This document shows, piece after piece, positions 25,779 to 32,910 of a stretch of DNA of 38,119 nucleotides. Source of the stretch: Xanthobacteraceae bacterium (lineage in GTDB: Bacteria > Pseudomonadota > Alphaproteobacteria > Rhizobiales > Xanthobacteraceae); assembly GCA_019746135.1 (NCBI GenBank), contig JAIESI010000381.1:1-38119 (forward strand), in the 5' to 3' direction. The number at the start of each line of letters is the position of its first letter. The first letter of the stretch is position 1. A program made the position numbers and the translations under genes. The notes beneath the pieces are model-generated. The model made no database searches. It saw only the letters and a list, made by a program, of their open reading frames with translations, and was not told the origin of the DNA.

Positions 25779-26762
25779 TCACTGCAACTCGATCTTGGCG
25801 AGCTTGATGATCCTCGCCCACTCCGTCATTTCCTTCGTCAATTGCTCGGAAAACTGCCCTTGCACGAGCAATTGTGGCTCCAGCCCGACGTTGCGAAAGC
25901 GGTCCACGGTATCGGGCAGCTTGAGAAATGCGCCGGTTTCCTCATAGAGCCTGGCAACGATGGACGAGGGGGCCCCTTTACGCACAAGCAGCGCCGTCCA
26001 CGTGCCCAGCTCGAAATCGGCGATGCCTGCCTCTTCGAAAGTTGGAACCGACGGCAGCAACGGGGATCGCGCCTTTCCGCTGACCGCCAGCGCACGCAAT
26101 TGCCCCGCGTTGATGAGCTGTGGCAGCCCGGTCAGCGCCGTCAATGCGACGGGCACGTGTCCGCCAACCACCGACTGGATCGCCTGCGCTCCGCCGGGGA
26201 AAGGCACGGCCGTCATCTCGAGCGAGAACCGGTATTTCAGCATCTCCCCCTGGATATGCTGCGGCGTTCCAAGGCCCGAGTTCGCGTAGGTAAATTCTTT
26301 CGGTTTGTCCTGAATGAGCTTGATGAGTTGGGGCAGGGTCGTCGCCCCGACCGACGGGTTGACGATCAGCACGCTCGGCGTGATGCCCAGCATGGCGATG
26401 CCTTCGAAGTCGTTCGGATCGTAGGGCGGTCGCTTGTTGAGGCTTGGATTGATCGCGAAAGCGGATGCCGCGATCAGCAGCGTGTAGCCGTCCGGTTGCG
26501 CGCGCGATGCGCTCGCGATGCCGAGGCTGCTGCCGCCCCCGCCCTGGTTCTCGATGACGAACTGCTGACCCAGACGTTCGGACACGTGGCGCGACCACAG
26601 CCGCGCGGCGGTGTCGGTTACGCCGCCTGGCCCAAAGGGCACGATGACCTTGACCGGGCGTGACGGATACGCCGCCTGCGCGCGGCTCTCCCGGACGAGC
26701 CCGAGCCCGGTCGCTACACCCGCCAGGCCGGTGAGCACCCCGCGACGTGAAACCATTTGCAT
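25779..26762 (-). CDS. Tripartite tricarboxylate (Bug/TctC) binding protein 4
   Basis: The 327-residue receptor starts MQMVSRRGVLTGLAGVATGL, a twin-arginine-like leader ending RAQAAYP. Family blocks follow: VKVIVPFGPGGVTDTAARLW, QQFVIENQGGGGSS and DGYTLLIA. A TTG start at 26780 would add six residues; the ATG at 26762 is preferred for its normal leader length. It is the most diverged of the four Bug proteins in the window in its PFGPGG and NQGGGG blocks. It stands alone, with no permease or enzyme beside it. Confidence 0.9.
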   Translation of the reverse strand: MQMVSRRGVLTGLAGVATGLGLVRESRAQAAYPSRPVKVIVPFGPGGVTDTAARLWSRHVSERLGQQFVIENQGGGGSSLGIASASRAQPDGYTLLIAASAFAINPSLNKRPPYDPNDFEGIAMLGITPSVLIVNPSVGATTLPQLIKLIQDKPKEFTYANSGLGTPQHIQGEMLKYRFSLEMTAVPFPGGAQAIQSVVGGHVPVALTALTGLPQLINAGQLRALAVSGKARSPLLPSVPTFEEAGIADFELGTWTALLVRKGAPSSIVARLYEETGAFLKLPDTVDRFRNVGLEPQLLVQGQFSEQLTKEMTEWARIIKLAKIELQ

Positions 26763-26780
26763 CGAGAAGCGCCCCTGCAA

Positions 26781-27093
26781 CAGACACGTGTCTTGAAACT
26801 ATGCTTTTGTTTGTTGTGGCGCGCAACGTCGCCGACCCACGTCCACCGGCGTTGACGTGTTTGGCTCGCGTCACTGGAATTGGAGCGGCGGCGGCCCGCG
26901 CGGGGCAATGCGCTTCCGCCTTCGCGCTTAGGCGCTTCGGCGGACTCCAAGCCCGCCGCAGCTCGCGCAGCGAGCGGAGGCGGGTCGCTCTTGCGCCGTG
27001 CGTGCTGCGCACCACCACCACGCGGCGCCTTGGACGATGGAGGAAGGCGTCAGGCGCGCCGTCGTGGTGGCGATGCGATTGATGCGGGCGAGA
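26781..27093. other. Intergenic region between a Bug gene and the LTxxQ gene
   Basis: About 310 bp, with a palindrome near the left end and GC-rich repeat-like sequence (GCTTCCGCCTTCGCGCTTAG and following). I see no gene. Confidence 0.5.
26782..26793. promoter_or_regulatory. Perfect 12-bp palindrome upstream of Bug gene 4
   Basis: AGACACGTGTCT is fully palindromic and lies 20 bp upstream of the chosen start codon, in an AT-richer stretch. It is a plausible operator for a dimeric regulator. No regulator gene is adjacent. Confidence 0.4.
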
Positions 27094-27615
27094 TCAGTCG
27101 TCGTCGTCGTCCTCGGACTGCAGACGATGCCGCTCTACGGCATTGGTCATGTCACGAACCGCAAAGATCGCAAGCGCAGCCATGCGCCGCCTCTGCTCCG
27201 GGGTCAGCGTCGCATAGAGCGGCTGCCAGGCACTCGCGAGCTTTTTCAGATCGGCGGACCGTTGCGCCAAGGCGTCCGCGTGTCGTTCCATGAACCTGAT
27301 CGGATCGCGGTTGCGCAGCATTTCCATGCGCCCCTCGTCGGCGCGTGCCCCCGTCGTCTCCACCACTCTGGCGATGCGGGCTTGCCGGTTCTTGGCTCTT
27401 GCGCGAATCGCGTCCTCGACGGCGGGCCAAAGCCTGGCCTGGTCGGGCGTCAGTTGCAGCGCGCTCTTGATGAGATCGATCCGCAGATCCGTCACGGTGT
27501 TCCAGTCGGCTGTGCCCAAGCGCTCGGATGGCGCGGTGGACGTCGACTGTGCGTAGGCCAGTGGAGACGCTGTAATGAACAGCGCAGTTGCTCCGGCCGC
27601 TGCTAGCTTCAGCAT
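27094..27615 (-). CDS. Periplasmic LTxxQ-motif (Spy/CpxP-like) protein
   Basis: The 173-residue protein has a signal peptide (MLKLAAAGATALFITASPLA, cut near AYAQ) and two LTxxQ motifs, LTPDQARLWP and LTPEQRRRMA, in a mostly helical protein with an Asp-rich tail (EDDDDD). Spy and CpxP of E. coli carry such motifs and act as periplasmic chaperones or stress inhibitors. Many rhizobial members have no known role. The start at 27615 has a strong GGGAGG site 7 nt upstream. A long open extension upstream is not coding. It stands alone, 312 bp from the next gene. Confidence 0.85.
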   Translation of the reverse strand: MLKLAAAGATALFITASPLAYAQSTSTAPSERLGTADWNTVTDLRIDLIKSALQLTPDQARLWPAVEDAIRARAKNRQARIARVVETTGARADEGRMEMLRNRDPIRFMERHADALAQRSADLKKLASAWQPLYATLTPEQRRRMAALAIFAVRDMTNAVERHRLQSEDDDDD

Positions 27616-27927
27616 GGATAACCTCCCAAGTCGGTGCCATGCCACCCAGGAGCCCGGGAGAAAAAATATGCCATCGCCGCGAGCGAAACAGAATTGTGCG
27701 AAAGAGTAATCGGCTTGGACCAACGGATAGCCGTCGTGTTCCGACGATGATCCGGATCCGTGCCGACGTTTCTTTTTGCAGGAGTGATTCGGCAGCACGG
27801 CCAATGTCGTGCAGCGGCCCGGCCGAGCCGGCCGTGAAGCGGCCGACCTGACTACCCCGTTTTGGCTACCTCGTCTTGAGGACCGCGGCGGGCTGACGCA
27901 TCCCGGAAGCAGCATCGCGCCTCGCCG
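27616..27927. other. Intergenic region upstream of the LTxxQ gene
   Basis: About 310 bp without a supportable gene. It includes an A-run (27659-27667) and a GC palindrome around CGGCCCGGCCGAGCCGGCCG (near 27814-27833). The LTxxQ promoter must lie here, but no clear -35/-10 pair was found. Confidence 0.45.
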
Positions 27928-28416
27928 CTAGTGCGGCATCAGGCGTGCGAGCACGAGAGCCGACGCATAGAGCCCGAGACCAAAGGTCGCATGCGTCGCA
28001 AGGCTGCGAAGCCGCGCGATGCCGGGCTTCGGCGTCTTCGATGCCGCGATCCCGAACCCCATGCCCGGCTGCATGACAAGGAACGGCGCGGCCACCGTCA
28101 GGATGCCGAACGCGAGTGCCGGTCCAGGCGATGGCCGGCGCGCCCAGTCGATGCCGCAGGCGCCGAGCAGCATGGCTGCAAACAGCACGCCGATCGCGTA
28201 GTGCGCGCCCCAGCCCACGAGCCGCTCGCCGCGAATGCGCGGTGCCGCGGCAATGCCGGCATGGAAGAACCGGGCCGGCATGTGTCCGAGCCAGCGTCCG
28301 ACCAGCGCGTAGTCGAGCGACGCGACGCCGAAGATGCGCCTGAGGCCGAGCGCCCAGATGTCGATCAGCGCCGTGGCCGCCATTCCCATCAACACCGCGC
28401 GAACAACGAACTCCAT
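27928..28416 (-). CDS. DUF2938-like integral membrane protein
   Basis: The 162-residue protein has four hydrophobic helices (about residues 2-20, 66-86, 95-118 and 138-158) and a conserved-looking loop LVGRWLGHMPARFFHAGIAA. This pattern fits the DUF2938 family, whose function is unknown. The start at 28416 is fixed by a textbook AGGAGG site 6 nt upstream; the longer open frame runs through repeat sequence. It diverges from the MerR-type regulator at 28651 and, by the usual layout, could be its target. A repeat (28459-28545) lies between the two starts. Confidence 0.8.
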   Translation of the reverse strand: MEFVVRAVLMGMAATALIDIWALGLRRIFGVASLDYALVGRWLGHMPARFFHAGIAAAPRIRGERLVGWGAHYAIGVLFAAMLLGACGIDWARRPSPGPALAFGILTVAAPFLVMQPGMGFGIAASKTPKPGIARLRSLATHATFGLGLYASALVLARLMPH

Positions 28417-28458
28417 TTCACACCTCCTATGTGCCGTAGGCCTATCGCATTCGATGCC

Positions 28459-28545
28459 ACTCGGGTGGTGCGCTCCCTCCCCATAGCCCGTCGAAGACGG
28501 GCGTGAACGCCCTTTCGCAAGGGGGAGGGTTGGGGTGGGGGTCCA
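28459..28545. repeat. Dispersed repeat (ACTCGGGYGGTGCGCTCCCTCCCC), copy 2
   Basis: Ends match copy 1 at 22285-22339. The centre has an extra segment of about 32 bp holding two more hairpins (CCCGTC/GACGGG near 28488-28502 and GGGCGT/ACGCCC near 28500-28512). It lies between a divergent gene pair. Confidence 0.75.
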
Positions 28546-28623
28546 CCTTGCACGCACATGCGACAGCCCCAGCCTTCCGCAGCCGCTGCCTTGCGTCCGG
28601 CGGCCGACCGCCCCAATATGCAA

Positions 28624-28641
28624 GTTCAAGTAAACTTGAGG
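28624..28641. promoter_or_regulatory. SoxR-box-like operator of the MerR regulator
   Basis: On the minus strand the 18 bp read CCTCAAGTTTACTTGAAC. From memory the SoxR box is CCTCAAGTTAACTTGAGG, so 15 of 18 positions match. The site ends 9 bp before the regulator start codon and lies between the divergent regulator and membrane-protein genes. MerR-family dimers bind such dyads inside promoters with long spacers. Confidence 0.7.
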
Positions 28642-28650
28642 TCAAGCCCC

Positions 28651-29088
28651 ATGAAGATCACGCCCATGCGCGATCTGGACATCGCCGAGGTTGCGAGGCG
28701 TTCCGCAACGCCGGCATCCACGCTTCGCTTCTATGAGGAGAGGGGCCTGATCCGGTCGATCGGCCGGCGCGGCCTGCGCCGCCTGTTCGACCCGGCCGTG
28801 CTGCGGCAGCTCGCGCTCATCGCGCTTGGCCGCGCCGGCGGCTTCTCGCTCGACGAGATCGCGTCGATGTTTGCGCCCGACGGCAAGCCGCGCATCAAGC
28901 GCGACCGGCTGCGCGCCAAGGCGGACGAGCTCGACCGCACGATCCGCAAGCTCACGGCGATGCGCGACGGGCTCCGCCACGCCGCGGCGTGTCCGGCGCC
29001 GAGCCACATGGAATGTCCGACGTTCAAGCGCATGCTCCGGCTCGCGGCCGCCGGGCGTCTCGATCCGCCCGGGCGAATGGCACGGTGA
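28651..29088 (+). CDS. MerR-family transcriptional regulator
   Basis: The 145-residue protein has an N-terminal winged helix (DIAEVARRSATPASTLRFYE and ERGLIRSIGRRGLRRLFDP), a dimerisation helix (RLRAKADELDRTIRKL) and a C-terminal cysteine segment CPAPSHMECPTF at about residues 115-126. That segment is not the four-cysteine [2Fe-2S] motif of SoxR, although the operator resembles a SoxR box. Two Cys and one His could bind a metal or sense oxidation (inference). It starts 9 bp after the operator and has no strong ribosome site. It diverges from the DUF2938-like gene. Confidence 0.88.
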   Translation: MKITPMRDLDIAEVARRSATPASTLRFYEERGLIRSIGRRGLRRLFDPAVLRQLALIALGRAGGFSLDEIASMFAPDGKPRIKRDRLRAKADELDRTIRKLTAMRDGLRHAAACPAPSHMECPTFKRMLRLAAAGRLDPPGRMAR

Positions 29089-29238
29089 GAAGCCGTCGCC
29101 GCAAAACGCCATGTATCTGTCAGGAAGTACTTCCTTTGCGTGCGAACGGCATTGAGGTACCCCCTCTGCATCCGATCGGTGCTCGAGGCGTCGCCTAGAT
29201 TCGTTGTGCCGGGTGGGGCCTGGCAGTCGAGTACTGGA

Positions 29239-31980
29239 ATGAATGGGAATGCATCAGCAGTTCGAGGGCTCACCCTGGGCGAGGTGATCCGGCTCAACGC
29301 GGTCAACCACCCCGATCACGTCGCACTCATCGCGCAGAACAGAAAGCCGCTGCGGTACGGCGAACTGGAACGTCATGTCGCCGCGATCGCGTCGCATCTG
29401 CGCGGCGCCGGCTTTTGCCGCGATGCGCGGGTTGGCATTGCACTTCCATACGGCCTCGAAGCCGTATTGGCGATTGCCGCGGTCGCGTGCAGCGCGGTGG
29501 CTGTTCCGATCGATCCAAGGCTGACCGCGTTGGAAATCGGCCGGTGCCTGGCCGGGCTGAAGATCGCCGCCGTCATTCTGCCGCCCGGTGAATCGCCTGC
29601 GCGCGAGGCTGCAGCGGCGCGCGGCCTCTCCGTGTTCGTGCTGCGCCTCGGTCCGGACGGCGAGCTCGACGTTGCGACGCCGCGCCCGTGCCGGCCTGCA
29701 CCGCCCGGACAAGCTCAACTGAATGCGCCGGCCTACATTCTTCCGACATCGGGAACCACCGGCCGGCAAAAGTTCGTGCCATACAGCCATCGCAATCAGA
29801 TCGCGCTCTCGGCCCGGGCCCGGCAGTGCCTCGGGCTGCAGGGGCAGGACCGCTGCCTGTGCCTCTCGCCGATGTTCTACTCCTACGGTCTGAGCGTCGG
29901 CATCCTCACGCCGCTGCTCACCGGCGGCAGCATTGCATTGCCGGCTCATCCGGCGAACCCGGACCTTTCGCAATGGCTTGCCGACCTGAACCCGACATGG
30001 TGCACGGGCGGGACCGCCATCTACCGCGCGATCAGCGAACAGGCCGCCCGCTGGCCCGTGCGCGCAGGAACGCATCGGCTGCGCTTCCTGGTTTCGGCCG
30101 GGATGGCGCTCACCGACGATGTGCGTATGGCCGTCGAGACGGCGGTTGGGGTGCCGATCCTGGAACATTACGGTCTCACGGAGGCCGGGATGATGGTGAC
30201 GAACCGGCTCGAGCCGCACCTGCGCAGGCCCGGGACATGCGGCAAGGCAAGCCCCGAGACGGTCGCCGTCGTCGGGCCCAATGGTCGGCCGTTGCCGCCG
30301 GGGCAGATTGGCGAAATCCTGGTGAGCGGACCGACGCTGACGAGCGGCTATCTCGATGATGCGAAAGCCAATGCCGCCTCCTTCGTCGACGGCTGGTTCC
30401 GCACCGGCGACCTCGGCAGCCTGGACGCCGATCGCTTTCTCACGATCAGTGGCCGTGCCAGGGACGTGATCAATCGTGGCGGCGAGAAAATCATGCCGGC
30501 CGAGATCGATGCGGCGCTGATGGGGCATCCGGCGATTGCCGACGCCGCCGCGTTCGGCTTGCCGCATCCGCGCAGCGGCGAACAGGTGGCAGCCGCGGTG
30601 GTCGTGCGCGAAGGCACGACTGTCACCGCCGCGGGGCTGCGCGAATGGCTCGGCAGCCGTCTGGCGCGCCACAAGGTTCCCCGCCGCTTGCTGTTTCTCG
30701 ACCGTCTGCCGCGCGCGCTGGCCGGAAAGGTGCAGCGTCACGAGCTCGCGCGATTGGCGGCCGGGACGCTGCACGCATCGCCGGCTGCAGCCGATGTCCC
30801 ACCGGGCGACGCGGTGACCGAATCCGAGCTCGCCCGGTTGTGGGCGGAGCTGCTGGTGCGCGACGAGCCGATCGGCGTCGACGAGGATTTCTTCGCCATC
30901 GGCGGCGACTCCATTCTTGCAACGGACATGCTGCTCGAGCTGGAGCGCGTGACCGGCGTGCCGCTGTCCGACGGCATTCTGTACCAGGCGTCGACGATCA
31001 GGGATCTGGCCGGACAGCTCGGCACATTCGCCTGGTCGGAACGCCGGCCGCTGATCACCGTTCAGCCGGCCGGCGACCAGCCGCCGCTGTTCTACGGCCA
31101 CGGCGACTACCTGGGCGGCGGCTATTACACGCGCCGCCTGGCCCGGTTCCTCGGTCCCGAGCAGCCGTTTCATGCGTTGCCGCCGCCGTTGCTCGCCGAC
31201 GGCGACGCGTTGCCGAGCATGGAGCAGCAGGCGGCCGAGCGCGTGCCGCTGTTGCTGGCGAAACAACCGGATGGCCCGTTTCGCCTGGGCGGCTATTGCA
31301 ATGGCGCGCTGCTCGCCTTCGAGATGGCCTCTCAGCTCGAGGCGGCCGGCCGCAAGGTCGAGCTCGTTGTCATGATCGACCCGCCGAGCTTCAACGCGCG
31401 GCCCCTGTTTCGACGGAGCTGCCGCGCCGTCTCCGGTGTCCTGCGCTGCGCCGGCCTCGAAACCGCAAGGCGCAAGCGGGTCGTGACGGCGTTTTCCGCG
31501 CGTTTGGCCAGCCTTGCAAGCGGCGCAGAGCAGTTCGTCCGGGCAGCGCGGCCCGGTCGTTTCGCCATGCTCGCGCGCCTTCTCGCCCAGATCCGCAACA
31601 AGCTGCGACCAGGTCACGAGCCAGGGGCGGCAACCCGCGACGTCGGCCATCGGTTCGAGGCGCGCCCGGCGCTGTTTCGCGGGCAGCAGCCTCCCGACAA
31701 GGTCCTGGACCAGCGCTGGCATCGGATTGTCGCGAGCTACCGGCCCTTCGGCCTGCGTGCCCGCGTCCTCATTTTCGCTGCCGCTCACAGTGCAAATCCA
31801 TGGCGGTATCTCTGCGATGATCTGGAGATCGTCGATTTGCCGCCGGACCATGCCGATTGCATCACCGGCCAGCTCGAGCGCATCGCCGGTACGGTGCGCG
31901 CCCGCTTGGCGAACGCGGGCAAGCAAGGCGGACTTCAGGCGCAGGTGCGGCATCCGGCGCCACTGTCGTCGCATGCCTGA
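29239..31980 (+). CDS. Stand-alone adenylation-carrier-thioesterase (NRPS-like) enzyme
   Basis: The 913-residue enzyme has three domains. The adenylation domain (about residues 1-505) shows LPTSGTTGRQKFVPYSH, EHYGLTEAGMM, WFRTGDLG, RDVINRGGEKIMPAEID and the A10 lysine Lys497 in LAGKVQRHEL. A carrier domain (about 520-595) has GGDSI with the phosphopantetheine Ser558. The thioesterase domain (about 610-900) has the nucleophile elbow GGYCNGA, where Cys687 replaces the usual Ser. The substrate region MFYSYGL resembles acyl/aryl-CoA ligases and lacks the Asp that anchors alpha-amino groups, so a non-amino carboxylic acid is likely (inference). There is no condensation domain or phosphopantetheinyl transferase in the window. 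The ATG has a weak ribosome site; a GTG at 29140 is an alternative. Confidence 0.88.
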   Translation: MNGNASAVRGLTLGEVIRLNAVNHPDHVALIAQNRKPLRYGELERHVAAIASHLRGAGFCRDARVGIALPYGLEAVLAIAAVACSAVAVPIDPRLTALEIGRCLAGLKIAAVILPPGESPAREAAAARGLSVFVLRLGPDGELDVATPRPCRPAPPGQAQLNAPAYILPTSGTTGRQKFVPYSHRNQIALSARARQCLGLQGQDRCLCLSPMFYSYGLSVGILTPLLTGGSIALPAHPANPDLSQWLADLNPTWCTGGTAIYRAISEQAARWPVRAGTHRLRFLVSAGMALTDDVRMAVETAVGVPILEHYGLTEAGMMVTNRLEPHLRRPGTCGKASPETVAVVGPNGRPLPPGQIGEILVSGPTLTSGYLDDAKANAASFVDGWFRTGDLGSLDADRFLTISGRARDVINRGGEKIMPAEIDAALMGHPAIADAAAFGLPHPRSGEQVAAAVVVREGTTVTAAGLREWLGSRLARHKVPRRLLFLDRLPRALAGKVQRHELARLAAGTLHASPAAADVPPGDAVTESELARLWAELLVRDEPIGVDEDFFAIGGDSILATDMLLELERVTGVPLSDGILYQASTIRDLAGQLGTFAWSERRPLITVQPAGDQPPLFYGHGDYLGGGYYTRRLARFLGPEQPFHALPPPLLADGDALPSMEQQAAERVPLLLAKQPDGPFRLGGYCNGALLAFEMASQLEAAGRKVELVVMIDPPSFNARPLFRRSCRAVSGVLRCAGLETARRKRVVTAFSARLASLASGAEQFVRAARPGRFAMLARLLAQIRNKLRPGHEPGAATRDVGHRFEARPALFRGQQPPDKVLDQRWHRIVASYRPFGLRARVLIFAAAHSANPWRYLCDDLEIVDLPPDHADCITGQLERIAGTVRARLANAGKQGGLQAQVRHPAPLSSHA

Positions 31981-32015
31981 CGCCGCGCGGCTTCGGCGGC
32001 GCGATCGCGCCGGAA

Positions 32016-32045
32016 GGTGAAGCCACCGGGCGCCGGCGGTTCACC
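32016..32045. terminator. Hairpin between convergent genes
   Basis: GGTGAA (32016-32021) and TTCACC (32040-32045) flank a GC-rich centre CACCGGGCGCCGG. The hairpin lies between the stop of the NRPS-like gene and the stop of the convergent membrane-protein gene, and may work in both directions. A short T-containing stretch (CAATTTTCC) follows on the plus strand. Confidence 0.5.
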
Positions 32046-32051
32046 CGGCTC

Positions 32052-32261
32052 TCAATTTTCCTTGTGATTTGAAAGCAACGACAGGCCCACGACGAGCAGG
32101 ACCACGCCGACCATTGCGAACAGCCCTCCGACAACGCGACGGTCGCTTTCCCAAACCCATTCGTGAGTTGAAAAGAGATACCACGCCGAGAACGCGGCGA
32201 CCGCGACGCTCGAAAGGCAGAAAATAAAGCCGGCAAGCCAAGTCCGTTGCGGCCTCGTCAT
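32052..32261 (-). CDS. Small two-helix membrane protein (69 aa)
   Basis: I do not recognise the family. The protein has two hydrophobic helices, at about residues 9-29 (AGFIFCLSSVAVAAFSAWYL) and 44-62 (VGGLFAMVGVVLLVVGLSLL), joined by a charged loop, and a short polar tail. The start codon has no Shine-Dalgarno sequence of its own. It overlaps the stop of a 13-codon leader ORF as ATGA, and that leader has a good GGAGG site. Translation of this protein therefore probably depends on the leader. The gene converges with the NRPS-like gene. Confidence 0.65.
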   Translation of the reverse strand: MTRPQRTWLAGFIFCLSSVAVAAFSAWYLFSTHEWVWESDRRVVGGLFAMVGVVLLVVGLSLLSNHKEN

Positions 32262-32299
32262 GGAGGCAGCACAGTCCAAAATTGCTGATCTGAACGCAT
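32258..32299 (-). CDS. 13-residue leader ORF coupled to the small membrane protein
   Basis: The frame reads MRSDQQFWTVLPP then TGA. A GGAGG site (32305-32309 on this strand) lies 5 nt before the ATG. The TGA shares its first two bases with the ATG of the membrane protein gene (ATGA). Immediately upstream of the ribosome site is the mini-hairpin GCC-TTT-GGC (32311-32319), which could expose or hide the site. Confidence 0.5.
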   Translation of the reverse strand: MRSDQQFWTVLPP

Positions 32300-32310
32300 G
32301 TGAACCTCCA

Positions 32311-32416
32311 GCCAAAGGCACATGCGCAGGATCGTAAGACCGGCCTTCAGGCCGACGACATTGGACCAAAGATCATTGGAGTTGAACCAAAGGTTATTGG
32401 AGTTGGACCAAAGGTC
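32311..32416. repeat. Array of NCC-AAA-GGN mini-hairpins with 21-bp direct repeats
   Basis: Two adjacent 21-bp repeats (32375-32395 and 32396-32416) share ATTGGAGTTG and end in AACCAAAGGTT or GACCAAAGGTC. A partial third copy is at 32360-32374 (ATTGGACCAAAGATC), and a lone GCCAAAGGC is at 32311-32319. Each is a small stem with an AAA loop (TTT on the minus strand). Between copies two and three the outer pair changes from A-T to G-C, a compensatory change. The array lies upstream of the leader ORF on the minus strand. Confidence 0.7.
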
Positions 32417-32440
32417 AGGAGCGAAGGCCTGACAAGCAGA

Positions 32441-32465
32441 AAGCCCGGCCAGGTGCCGGGCTTTT
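32441..32465 (+). terminator. Rho-independent terminator
   Basis: AAGCCCGGC (32441-32449) and GCCGGGCTT (32455-32463) form a perfect 9-bp stem with a 5-nt loop, followed by TT. It would end a plus-strand transcript covering the hairpin array. On the minus strand it is also a hairpin, with a weaker T tail. Confidence 0.8.
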
Positions 32466-32564
32466 GATTACTTGGGGTTATGGACGATCACAAATTGCTC
32501 GCCTTCTCCCATGTCCAGGGGACCGAGCCGCGTTGTTGTGCCGACGAAACCCGGCGGACGCGGT

Positions 32565-32665
32565 CATGGACAGCGCGTAGGGCGGATGAGCGAATCGCAA
32601 TTCGCCAATTCGCCAGCGTCTGCGTTGAGGTGGCCGCACCGCGCAATACGCTTCGCTATTGCGCC
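32565..32665. repeat. Dispersed repeat (GATGAGCGAAKCGCAATYCGCC family), copy 2
   Basis: It contains GCGTAGGGCGGATGAGCGAA, then GCAATTCGCCAATTCGCC and a second inverted part ending GCGCAATACGCTTCGC. It matches 25620-25700 over most of its length. It lies in the 644-bp stretch (32262-32905) between the small membrane protein and the zincin-like protein. That stretch otherwise holds only the hairpin array, the terminator and the elements at 32809-32910. Confidence 0.6.
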
Positions 32666-32808
32666 CTGCCTGCTAAAAACTCGCAGCCCGCCCCGGCGGC
32701 TTGCGGAGAGCCAGACCACAAGGTCAGACCGCGAACGGGGACGATCCCCAGTCAAGGGCAGAACAACGCCCCCGACTTTCAGCAGGCCAAGCCCGATGAC
32801 CCGCTAGA

Positions 32809-32852
32809 GCATTTTCCGGCGAAGTGTGAAGCGGTTCGCCGTAAGAAAATGC
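32809..32852. repeat. Palindromic extragenic element (GTGTGAAGCGGTT family)
   Basis: Outer arms GCATTTTC (32809-32816) and GAAAATGC (32845-32852) enclose inner arms CGGCGAA (32817-32823) and TTCGCCG (32835-32841). The core GTGTGAAGCGGTT is shared with 8612-8684. Confidence 0.75.
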
Positions 32853-32866
32853 GACCAAGCCAAGAG

Positions 32867-32910
32867 GCTAGAGCCTTTTCCGATTCCGAAGGAACGGAAA
32901 AGGCTCTAGC
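32867..32910 (-). terminator. Perfect 16-bp inverted repeat at the end of the zincin-like gene
   Basis: GCTAGAGCCTTTTCCG (32867-32882) and CGGAAAAGGCTCTAGC (32895-32910) are perfectly complementary, with a 12-nt loop. The arm at the right contains the gene's own TAG stop. It is probably a terminator or 3' stabiliser for the minus-strand gene; no T run follows. Confidence 0.7.

Noticed and set aside
25643..25790. A short plus-strand frame with REHDRRWLRKHPVCDG, reminiscent of HNH nucleases
   Set aside because: It starts inside a dispersed repeat, lacks the rest of an HNH domain, and is too short to support.
28651..29088. Calling the MerR regulator SoxR
   Set aside because: The operator resembles a SoxR box, but the protein lacks the four-cysteine iron-sulfur motif.
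32360..32416. A CRISPR array
   Set aside because: The repeats are contiguous 21-bp units without spacers, and no cas genes are present.
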